The notes under the pieces were generated by a model. It saw only the letters and a list, made by a program, of their open reading frames with translations. It was not told the origin of the DNA and ran no database searches. DNA of 26,493 nt, taken from the NCBI GenBank assembly GCA_030605085.1, contig JAUWBH010000072.1, positions 1 to 26,493 of the forward strand, given 5' to 3'. This DNA is from Promethearchaeota archaeon (lineage in GTDB: Archaea > Asgardarchaeota > Lokiarchaeia > Sigynarchaeales > SOKP01). Below are positions 15,382-23,445 of this stretch, one piece after another (within the stretch, counting starts at the first letter, position 1; every line of letters starts with the position of its first letter). The translations under genes and the position numbers were made by a program.

Positions 15382-15952
15382 TTAATCCATAGCGTATTTC
15401 TGAGTCCATTGTTTAGCTTTCTGTTCAAATTTCTTAGGGCTTCGGAAATATTGCTCTCCGGCTTCATGGTTGAGAGGGTCTCCAGGATTAAAGAACGGCG
15501 GTTCGCAATGCATCATTCCTTTTAAAGCTTCAATAATATTAATTAATGTTTTAGCAGGCGTCCATCCGCTTGCTCCTATACTTGGATCAACTTTTCCTAC
15601 CAAATCAGGATTGATCAAATCTAAACAAATATTTAGTTTTCCTGGAGGAATGCTGGAATCAATATTCGGATGCCACATTAAAGTTACGGCATAGCAGTAC
15701 GGCGGCGCAAATGGATAATTAACCAGTCTATAGGGAAAAATATTCCATGTAGATTTCTGGAAATTTTATTTCGAAAACGAATTTTCCACCAGCGTACGGT
15801 ATTCCACGCTTTCCAATGATTACTAATCTCAGGTGATCAATGCTAGTTCCCCAAGGCTCGATGGATATATATTCATCGTCTTTATAGGCTTCTAACGCTT
15901 CAGAATAGTCAGTTTCTTCTCTCAGAGACAATGTCACCTCTATTAATTTCAA
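15382..15952 (-). CDS. Ubiquitin-conjugating enzyme E2 homologue, split by a single frameshift
   Basis: E2-type enzyme that would accept a ubiquitin-like protein from an E1 on its catalytic cysteine. The N-terminal frame (15952 down to the TAG at 15728-15730) carries the E2 beta-sheet (RLVIIGKRGIPYAGGKFVFEIKFP); after a shift of one base near the A-run at 15736-15740 the other frame continues YPFAPP, then the HPN motif (MWHPNI) and the active-site C109 (LNICLDL), ending QTQKY-like at 15382. Removing one T from the run (minus strand) joins both parts into about 189 residues of typical E2 order. The second part alone begins at ATG 15678 but would lack the sheet. Either a sequencing indel, a pseudogene, or a recoded gene. 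E1 lies 1.3 kb away. Confidence 0.8.
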
Positions 15953-16112
15953 TTTTTTTCATTTTAATTTCAACAAACTCTCAAATTTTATTAAATTGTG
16001 TGAAATAATTATATAAAATTTAAATAAACTAATTTATTAAAAAGTTGATGGTTTTTTTCTGAAATTACATTTTGAAAAAATAATCAAAATTGAAATACTT
16101 AAAATAAGTGTA

Positions 16113-16727
16113 ATGATGATCTTTAAAAATAAGAAAGTGATAGTGTTTGACCTTGATGGTACGATCCTAGTTTTAAAAGTTAATTGGAATCAATTAAAGA
16201 AGCAATTGGCAAATCGTTATGTTAAAATTTATCGAGAAAATTGTGAATTTGTTCATATTACCGCTTGTCTTGACCGTATTGTCGAGAAAGAAGACGAAGT
16301 TGAATTAAAAAAATTCTTTAAGATAATTCGAGATTTTGAGACTAAAAATATTAGGAGTACCGAACCTATTGAAGAAACAATCTTTTTTATTAATAATCTA
16401 GATCTTTTTGAAGTTCCAAAAGAGACAAAATTGGCTGTTTTTTCTCTTAACACACGGAAGGCGATTATTAAAGCTTTAAAGTTAGCAAAAATATTCAATA
16501 AATTTGATTTTCTTGTAGGAAGAGAGGATGTTAGAAAATGGAAACCAAATCCAGATGGCCTCTTAAAAATTAAAGAACATTATATGTTAAAAATCGAAGG
16601 CTTGATGTATATAGGAGATCAAGAAAAAGATATCAAAACAGGAAAGAATGCGGGAATCGATACACATTACATCAACGAATTAATCACACTTGTAAATAAA
16701 AAAAGACAGGAAATGAAGATTAATTAA
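16113..16727 (+). CDS. HAD-superfamily phosphatase (phosphoglycolate phosphatase-like)
   Basis: Small-molecule phosphatase of 204 residues. All four HAD motifs are present: the nucleophile D13 and acid D15 (VFDLDGT), the phosphate-binding S111 (AVFSLN), K144 (KWKPNP) and the metal-binding D169 with D173 (YIGDQEKD). The helical cap lies between motifs I and II (residues 20-100) as in subclass I. It resembles HAD-IA enzymes such as phosphoglycolate or pyrophosphate-type phosphatases; the substrate is not determined. Two ATG codons in a row (16113 and 16116) could serve as start. It is on the opposite strand to the E1 and E2 genes and separates them, so it has its own promoter. Confidence 0.85.
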   Translation: MMIFKNKKVIVFDLDGTILVLKVNWNQLKKQLANRYVKIYRENCEFVHITACLDRIVEKEDEVELKKFFKIIRDFETKNIRSTEPIEETIFFINNLDLFEVPKETKLAVFSLNTRKAIIKALKLAKIFNKFDFLVGREDVRKWKPNPDGLLKIKEHYMLKIEGLMYIGDQEKDIKTGKNAGIDTHYINELITLVNKKRQEMKIN

Positions 16728-16793
16728 TAACTTTAACGAATAGATCATTTTTTAGATAAGTAAAGAAAAAACAAAAAAAAATTTCAAATAAAA

Positions 16794-16976
16794 TCAAATT
16801 AATTTTTCAGATTCTTTTGCTTTATTTATCAACCGTTTTTCTTCTTTTTTGAAGGTCTCTTCGCCCCGTTTGAAGATTTCGCCTGCGACTCTTGAGGCTT
16901 CGTGATATTTTTGAGATGCTTCAGCGTAATTCTGATGCCCTATAGACTCGTTTGCATCGTATTCCATTTTTCTCAT
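16794..16976 (-). CDS. Very small helical protein similar to one unit of the neighbouring repeat protein
   Basis: From ATG at 16976 this gives 60 residues, all helical and charged, with the pattern YAEASQKYHEAS then VAGEIF. This is the same helix-turn-helix pattern as one unit of the nine-unit protein at 18917-22270. The frame is open for about 28 more codons upstream (reading KKIQDAIRITTIEGLKAS) to a stop near 17068, with no usual start codon but with protein-like sequence. The true start may be unusual, or the T-run at 17024-17033 contains an indel. Function unknown; it lies downstream of the E1 gene, about 300 bases away on the same strand. The 301 bases from 16977 to 17277 hold this extension and AT-rich DNA only. 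Confidence 0.4.
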   Translation of the reverse strand: MRKMEYDANESIGHQNYAEASQKYHEASRVAGEIFKRGEETFKKEEKRLINKAKESEKLI

Positions 16977-17277
16977 GGATGCCTTTAAACCTTCAATTGT
17001 AGTTATTCGGATTGCGTCTTGTATTTTTTTTTTATTATAACTAAAAATCCTATTTTCTTTAGTTTATTTCAAATATTTGTTTTAATATTTAAAATAGTTT
17101 CCCATAATTAATTGGATCCTTAGTTTATAAATAAATATCTGAAAGGTGAATAAAATTTTTATTGATTCTAAAACATACTCAATCTAGTATTTCCTTAAAA
17201 AGAGATTGATGTATCTGGCGATTAATTTCATTAAGAAGAAAAAAATATACTTAATTTGGTGGCTTCACGCTTTTTAA

Positions 17278-18861
17278 TTACATATAAGTTATTATAACAT
17301 TATATTTTTGGATTTCTGATTCTTCTCTTGCCTTTCCTAACGGCGTCATAGTCACTATGTCGTTACTCTTAATCTTTAGTAATTTTAACTTAACAGTTGG
17401 ATCTTTCATTGATGGGATGTAAGGATTCCAATAGATTTCTTTAGTCATCGGATTTGTAATCATCCATAAATCTGGATTTAAAATGTGCTCGCTTATTTTC
17501 ATAGCCTCAAAAACATATCCGACATTTGCGTCAAATGGTACCACAATCTGAACATTTTCTTCACCCTCAATATTGCCACAAGCAAGGCAATCTTCTCTTT
17601 TATTGATGTTTAAAGCTTCAAAAATACCGTATACCCCGTTATAGTTTACATAAGGTGGATCCATTGGGGCTCCGATATTTCTTCCCTTCACTCTAAATAG
17701 AAGTTTTAGAGCTTCCTGTGATTCAATACTCGAAATAATTGAACTCACAGTTTGAATTGCTGCTATTTTATTTCCTAATATGTTTTCCATCTCTTCGAAT
17801 TTGTAATCCGTTCCAAAAGTTTCTTTAATATTATTCTTCCATTCTTTGATTTCATCAGGTGTTAAGAGTTCTCTCTTCTCTGGCGGAATATTTTCGTTGA
17901 AGACTCTTTCTCTTAATTTTTCCAATTCCTCTTGAGCGATTTCTTTTAATTCCAGTACTTCGTCATCGTTATTAAGATCAGGTTTATTCCCATATCTTTT
18001 TTCAAATTCAACTTCCGCTTTAATAACGCAGTGATTTCTATTACGTGGTAGTCCTTTTAAAGTACACGCAGCGATTAATTTATCGTCAGCTGGGGGTATT
18101 GGTACTAAACATCGATAACAAGGTGTTTGGTCTAAAATTTGTGGTGCAAGTTTTTCGTCAAATTCCATTTCAATCTTTTTTCTAATTTGTACTTTAATAG
18201 ATTCAATTTTTTCTTCTTTTATTTTTTCAATTTGATTTTCGAGTTCTTCAATTTTTCTTTCGGCTTCAAAATATTCCGGATAATCTTCTTCTGAAATCTC
18301 CCATAATTTAAGTTCTATTAATTTATCAATTTCAGAATCTCTATGTTTATAATGTAATCCTGATCCTTCAGGAATAACAATTTGAACATGTCCTTCAAAA
18401 GAAATAATTCCCCCTTCAATCATAGGTTTCTTTAATCTTAGACAAATTTTGTTTAAATCTAATCTTGCGTTAAAATTATCCAACGCAGCGATTACAACGT
18501 CGGCTTCTTCATATACCGACATTGGTAATTTTTGAAGTTTTTCAAAGTAATAATCGACCTTTAAGTATGGATTCATTTCTTTTAGTCTTTCCGCTGCGAC
18601 TTCAGCTTTAGGTCTACCTTCATCTCCAGGTCTAAATAACATTTGTCGAGATAGATTAGATGTTTCAATTGTGTCTAAATCGACTAAAATCAGTGTACCA
18701 ATGCCCATCAACGCGAAGTCTTTGGCGATTTCGCAACCAAGAGCACCTACACCTATGATTAAAATGCAACCTTTATCAAGGATTTCTTGTGACCAGCCTT
18801 CTATTAATTGCTGCCTCGCAAACATTCGTGACTTTAAAATCTCTTCTTTTTTTCTTAACAT
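17278..18861 (-). CDS. Ubiquitin-activating enzyme E1 homologue (eukaryote-type, UBA2/UBA3-like layout)
   Basis: Enzyme of 527 residues expected to adenylate the C-terminal glycine of a ubiquitin-like protein and transfer it to a cysteine. The ThiF/MoeB fold shows GVGALG (37-42), D61 and D63, N69 and R72 (TSNLSRQ), K85 and D128, with a candidate arginine finger near residue 16 (MFARQQ). Two CxxC pairs, C248/C251 and C425/C428, make the zinc site. The segment AACTLKGLPRNRNHC puts a catalytic-type cysteine at C266 in the same place as UBA3 (C-T-x-x-x-x-P-R), which bacterial ThiF and MoeB lack. A coiled-coil insert lies at about 195-235, and the last 90 residues suit the ubiquitin-fold domain that recruits E2. 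It starts 55 bases after the stop of the nine-unit coiled-coil gene. Confidence 0.88.
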   Translation of the reverse strand: MLRKKEEILKSRMFARQQLIEGWSQEILDKGCILIIGVGALGCEIAKDFALMGIGTLILVDLDTIETSNLSRQMLFRPGDEGRPKAEVAAERLKEMNPYLKVDYYFEKLQKLPMSVYEEADVVIAALDNFNARLDLNKICLRLKKPMIEGGIISFEGHVQIVIPEGSGLHYKHRDSEIDKLIELKLWEISEEDYPEYFEAERKIEELENQIEKIKEEKIESIKVQIRKKIEMEFDEKLAPQILDQTPCYRCLVPIPPADDKLIAACTLKGLPRNRNHCVIKAEVEFEKRYGNKPDLNNDDEVLELKEIAQEELEKLRERVFNENIPPEKRELLTPDEIKEWKNNIKETFGTDYKFEEMENILGNKIAAIQTVSSIISSIESQEALKLLFRVKGRNIGAPMDPPYVNYNGVYGIFEALNINKREDCLACGNIEGEENVQIVVPFDANVGYVFEAMKISEHILNPDLWMITNPMTKEIYWNPYIPSMKDPTVKLKLLKIKSNDIVTMTPLGKAREESEIQKYNVIITYM

Positions 18862-18916
18862 AATTTATCATTTTGGATTTATTCTTATTCAAATTTAAAA
18901 CATAAAAGTTCTTAAT

Positions 18917-21900
18917 CTATTCTTTCTTTTTTTTAGTCATTTCTCTAATCATCCTTTTAATTTCATCAAGTTCTTCTTTTTCCTTTTTTTCTTGTTCTTC
19001 TTTTTGTTTCTGTTTTATTAATTCTTCTTTCTTTGCTAGTTCTGTTTGAATTTCTTCTTTTAATTTAATCATTTTTGCCATGGTTGCGCTAAAATCTTTT
19101 GCTTCATGTTTAATCTTTTCCTTACTTTGTTCTTCCCTTAATTTTAATTCCTCTTTCCTTACATTCATAAGTTTAGTGATTCGTTCTGTAAGAGTTCCAA
19201 CCTCTCCAATCATCTGCTTAATTCTTTTGTCTTCTGTTATTAATTGTTGATCTTCCAATATTTTTTTCTCTTTTAATTCGTTTTGAATTTTTTGAAGTGT
19301 TATTTCTTCTTTTTTAACCCTTTCCTCTAAATTTTTAGTGTCTTTTATTTGGCTCTCAATAAAACGAATTTGGTCGTCCCATCCGATTTTCTTAAAATGG
19401 ACTTTAGCCTTGTTAAAAAATTCATAAGCTTGATCAAATTCCCAAAATTTTGCCATTTTTTTTCCCTCATCGATTAAATATAATCCATGTGTTCGTAGTT
19501 CTCCTTCGAGTTCTTTTTTCTTTTTATAATCTTCAAGAACTTTTTCCTGGGCTTCTTTTTGTTTTTTATATTCCAATTCTCTTTTCCGAATTTCTTCTTG
19601 GAATTCTTCGTATTCTTTTTGCCTTTTTAATTTGGCCTCTACTTCCCTTCTTTTCTTTTCAATAAAGTTTGCTTTTCCTACCTGTAGTTCTTCAATTAAA
19701 TCATTGATATTATTTATTTCTAGTTCCCATCCAATTTTTTCTTCTAAAATCTCTCTTGCTTGAATATAAAGAGAAATTGTAGCTTCGTAGTCAGGGAATT
19801 CTCCTTTTAGGAATTTTGCTCCTTCTTCCAATAAAGAATAAGCAGCTTCTCTATGACTCCTTTGTTCTTGAATCAATCGTTCTCTTTCTTTAAGCGCTAA
19901 TTGTTGGGCTCTTTTTTTCTCCTCCTCTTCTTTTTGCCTGTCTTCTATTAAAGTCTGAATTTCATGTTCCTGTTCAATTCTTTCTAACTCTCTTTGAAGT
20001 TCCATATGTTCTTCCAATTCTTTCTGTTTTTTTATATTTATAATCTTGGCAATCATTCCTTTGATAGCTTCTGTTGGATAATGTATCTCGTTCATAATCA
20101 ATTCAGCTTTTCTATAACTCCCCAAAGCGTTATCATAATCTAAACTTTTTATAAAATTTTCAGCGTCATCTAAAATTTCGAACGCTTGCTCCTTTTTTTC
20201 TTTTAAAAGTGCTTGAAATTCAGATGTTTCTTGAATTTGGATCTCTTTTGCTTCTAATCTTTCTTTTTCTTTTTCAAAGATTTTAGCAACTTGTTGATTG
20301 AACTTCTTTTCTTCCACTTTTTCTTGGATTTTAAATTCTTGCTCTTTTTTTTGTATTTCTTCCTGTTTAATTTTGTTCTTTTGAACTTTTTCGATCATAT
20401 CTCTTATAGCGTCAGTTGGAAATTGAATTTCGTTTAAATTTAATTCTACGCTACGATAACACTCAAGCGCTTGGTCGTATAGACCATTTTTCATAAAAAT
20501 ACCTGCGTCCTCCAATAGATTAAAGGCTTTATTTTTTATTTTTTTACGAGCTTCCACCTCGTTATCATACTCTTTTACCGATACCTCTTTTTGTCTTAAT
20601 TTTTCTTGTTCAAGTAGTAATTGTTTAGACATATGACTTTGAAATTCCTTCTCTTTTTTTTGTCTTTCAATTGTTTCATTCATCGTTTTCAGTTTATATA
20701 AATTTGATTCTTTCATTCTATTCTGTAGTTCTTTAATCGCGTTTTCAATTTGAGGCAACTCGTCCGTCCATTGAATTTCAGCAAAAATATTCCCTGCGTT
20801 TTGATATGCATATATAGCTTTATCATAATTCCCGTGTTTAGTATATTCTTGAGCGACTGTTAAAAATTTAAAAGCATTCTGTTTGCATTGTTTTCTGTAT
20901 TCTATTTCATCCTCATGTGTTATAACATCAAAATCTTTTAGTTTTAGCCGTTCACGCTCTAAACTTAATTGCTCATAGAATTTTAATTCTAATTGCTTTA
21001 TTTCTTCCCTCTTTTCTTCTATTTCAATATCCTTTTTCTCTTCAAATTTCCTTCGTTGTTTTGCTCTAGTTAGAGTTGCTTGAATTTTTGATATATAAGA
21101 TTCCCATCCAATTCCTAAGTTCCTAACTAATTGAATTGCCTTTTGATATTCGTCTATCGCCTCGTTGTAATTTCCTGAATGTAAATTTCTATCAGCGTTG
21201 CGTACTAAAGCAAAAAATTGTTTTTCAATTTTAAGTTGTTCTAATCTTTTTTGATCAAATTTTTTTCTACTTAATTTTACCTTCTGAGCTGCTTGTAAAG
21301 CACTATCGCGTTTCTTTTCTTGAATTGATTTACTAAGATTTTCTAATTTTTCTAGTCTCATTAACCTACTTCGTTCAGTTTGAGCGTCGCGCTTTTGTTT
21401 TTCTCTGATATCTTTTATGTTATTCATTATTGGTGTAATATTTTTCTCCCATAAGATAGATTTAAATAAATCTATAACTTGTTCTAATTGTATTATAGCT
21501 TCGTCATATTTCATCTCTCTTTCAAGATTTCTGCTAGTATCAATTAATTTAAACGCTCTAATTTTGATCGCTTCCTCTTTTTTCTTCATTTCCTCAAATT
21601 CCACACGTTTTAAGTCTTTTCGTTCAGCCTCGGATTGACGAACAGTTTGTTGTTTAGCTGTACTATCATCTAAAAAAGCAATTTGATCTTTCTCTTGAGA
21701 GTAAAATTTTTCAAAATTTTTTTTTTCTCTTTTAAGCCTCTCAATTTCGTTAAGAATATGTTTAGTTTGTTCTCCCCACCCAAGAGAATTCAATAATTCG
21801 AGCGCTTCTTGATAATTTATTATTGCTTTATCAAAGCTTTTATCTTTCTCAAACTTTTTTGCTTGGTCCATTAAGGCAAATGCTCGATTTTGGAGCGCAT

Positions 21901-22270
21901 CCCGATCGATTTTTTCCCTTTTATATCCTTTCAATGCTTCAGCTTTAAAATCTGGAATCGGTAATGACGATGTTTCAACTAAATGGGATTTTATTTTTTT
22001 TGCTTCGCTTTTAATTTGTTCATTCTGAATTTGTGGTTGGTATTCTTGATCTTCCATTTCTAGCTGAATGTAATTATTCAATTCTGCTATACGTGAAAAT
22101 ATCTCGTTAATTCTATGAAGAAAAAAGCCACTATTCTTAAGAAATTCTGCGGCTTCGTTATAAATTTCAATAGCTTTTGCCCAATCTCTCTGAAGCTCAA
22201 AATCCTCGGCTTTGCTTAATAATTCTATTGCCTGTTGTGCTAATTCTTCGTTGGTCGGTTTTCTTTCCAT
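18917..22270 (-). CDS. Giant nine-unit helical-repeat and coiled-coil protein, unknown function
   Basis: Protein of 1117 residues with nine TPR- or MIT-like helical units at about 11-66, 129-180, 238-290, 352-405, 465-515, 581-632, 695-748, 809-862 and 928-980, a spacing of 109-119 residues. Each unit has A-x-x-L, then F/Y-D-x-A-I-x-x-Y, and often I-G/Q-W followed by a helix ending in I-x-x-I. Between units lie 50-60 residues of Lys/Glu-rich coiled coil, and the last 140 residues are coiled coil. There is no signal peptide, membrane segment or enzyme motif. ATG 22270 is used because the region before it (from a TTG at 22327) is AT-rich and unlike the rest. It lies directly before the E1 gene (55 bases, same strand) and may be a scaffold for it. 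It is not a family I recognise. Confidence 0.75.
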   Translation of the reverse strand: MERKPTNEELAQQAIELLSKAEDFELQRDWAKAIEIYNEAAEFLKNSGFFLHRINEIFSRIAELNNYIQLEMEDQEYQPQIQNEQIKSEAKKIKSHLVETSSLPIPDFKAEALKGYKREKIDRDALQNRAFALMDQAKKFEKDKSFDKAIINYQEALELLNSLGWGEQTKHILNEIERLKREKKNFEKFYSQEKDQIAFLDDSTAKQQTVRQSEAERKDLKRVEFEEMKKKEEAIKIRAFKLIDTSRNLEREMKYDEAIIQLEQVIDLFKSILWEKNITPIMNNIKDIREKQKRDAQTERSRLMRLEKLENLSKSIQEKKRDSALQAAQKVKLSRKKFDQKRLEQLKIEKQFFALVRNADRNLHSGNYNEAIDEYQKAIQLVRNLGIGWESYISKIQATLTRAKQRRKFEEKKDIEIEEKREEIKQLELKFYEQLSLERERLKLKDFDVITHEDEIEYRKQCKQNAFKFLTVAQEYTKHGNYDKAIYAYQNAGNIFAEIQWTDELPQIENAIKELQNRMKESNLYKLKTMNETIERQKKEKEFQSHMSKQLLLEQEKLRQKEVSVKEYDNEVEARKKIKNKAFNLLEDAGIFMKNGLYDQALECYRSVELNLNEIQFPTDAIRDMIEKVQKNKIKQEEIQKKEQEFKIQEKVEEKKFNQQVAKIFEKEKERLEAKEIQIQETSEFQALLKEKKEQAFEILDDAENFIKSLDYDNALGSYRKAELIMNEIHYPTEAIKGMIAKIINIKKQKELEEHMELQRELERIEQEHEIQTLIEDRQKEEEEKKRAQQLALKERERLIQEQRSHREAAYSLLEEGAKFLKGEFPDYEATISLYIQAREILEEKIGWELEINNINDLIEELQVGKANFIEKKRREVEAKLKRQKEYEEFQEEIRKRELEYKKQKEAQEKVLEDYKKKKELEGELRTHGLYLIDEGKKMAKFWEFDQAYEFFNKAKVHFKKIGWDDQIRFIESQIKDTKNLEERVKKEEITLQKIQNELKEKKILEDQQLITEDKRIKQMIGEVGTLTERITKLMNVRKEELKLREEQSKEKIKHEAKDFSATMAKMIKLKEEIQTELAKKEELIKQKQKEEQEKKEKEELDEIKRMIREMTKKKKE

Positions 22271-22405
22271 CTTGAAACTAACTCGTTTAATTAATCTTAT
22301 ATTATAAATAAAATCAAAAAAAACCAATTTTCATTAAGACTTAAAATTAAAGTAAATTTAAGGTAATTAAAGTTTTTATTTTGAAAAAATTATTATGTAA
22401 ATTAA

Positions 22406-23237
22406 ATGATTGAAAAAATTTCAACAATATTAAACTCTTTTTCGTCAAAATGGGCATGCGTCCTTTCAAATGGGACGATTGCTGAAACTACATTAGAGGA
22501 CAAAAGTTTAAGTAAAGCAAAAATTTTAAGAATTCTGAAATACATCATAAAAAAATCAAATGTTGGAAGCGTAGTTATATTCAGCGATTTAGTAATCTAT
22601 AGACCCACAGCAGATTTTTTTATCTTCTTAATAGGACAATTTCCACGAAATTTAATCAAAGATAAATTTACAGAAATTTCTTCAATGTATAAAGATATTG
22701 ATAAGAAATTTAAGAAAAAAAAGAAAAAATCCGAAATTATTGAAATTGAACTAATTTTATTTTCATTGTCTACGGAAGTTGGACCTGATCCAATATTTTA
22801 TATTCCACCAAATTACGACGAAGATATTGTTCATAAAGTTTGTATGAAATCGATACTATCTCTTTCAGTAGAATCAGAAGGAGCGAAAAAAGATATGATC
22901 GCATACCAACCTTTTGTAGATTTAGATTCTTTGGGAATTATTAATACTTTCCAAATTAAAAAAAAAAAATGCACGTGGGGGAGCTTTAGATTCAGCACTA
23001 ACTATTCTGGTTGACTATAAATACAGAGCTCTCGTATTTGAAAATTATACTCTTATTGAAAAATTTCTTAGCGAAGCAAGAAGGAGGTTAATTAAGGAAT
23101 ATCGATCCGAAAAGAAAGAATATAAAAGCCTTTACTCCTTACGCGATGCTTTATACGAAATTACATTCGATTCTATTGAAACTGAAGACATAAAAGCGGA
23201 TATGATGGAAGAAATAAGGAAATTGGCAAAACTTTAA
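22406..23237 (+). CDS. Unknown protein interrupted by a frameshift at a run of 12 A
   Basis: The first frame runs from ATG 22406 to TAA or TGA near 23014, but from the A-run at 22958-22969 its codons stop looking like protein. A different frame then reads ARGGALDSALTILVDYKYRALVFENY and on to TAA at 23235-23237. Removing one A joins them into about 276 residues. The N-terminal 100 residues (WACVLSNGTIAETTLEDKS, VGSVVIFSDLVIYRPTADFF) may be a roadblock- or longin-like alpha/beta fold, but this is weak. A Lys-rich linker lies near residue 105 and a helical tail at the end. It is divergent from the nine-unit coiled-coil gene, sharing 135 bases of promoter region. No named family. Confidence 0.55.
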
Positions 23238-23445
23238 TGTTTTTTATAGATTGGATAAAGAAGTCTTCTGTTTTATCATTATTTAATAGATATTGATTTT
23301 TAAATTATTTGAATCTTGATTGTATTCCCTTCGCAACACCGACAAACTCTCTTTGAAAAGAAAATCAAAGTAAAAAATTTAGGAATTTGTCTTTACTTTC
23401 AATTTCATCTAATATGGGTTTTCTTTTATTAAAGAAATAAAAAGA

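Noticed and set aside
15470..15694. Plus-strand frame of 74 codons over the E2 gene.
   Set aside because: It is the reverse reading of the E2 coding strand and has no features of its own. The same applies to other opposite-strand frames over the large coiled-coil gene.
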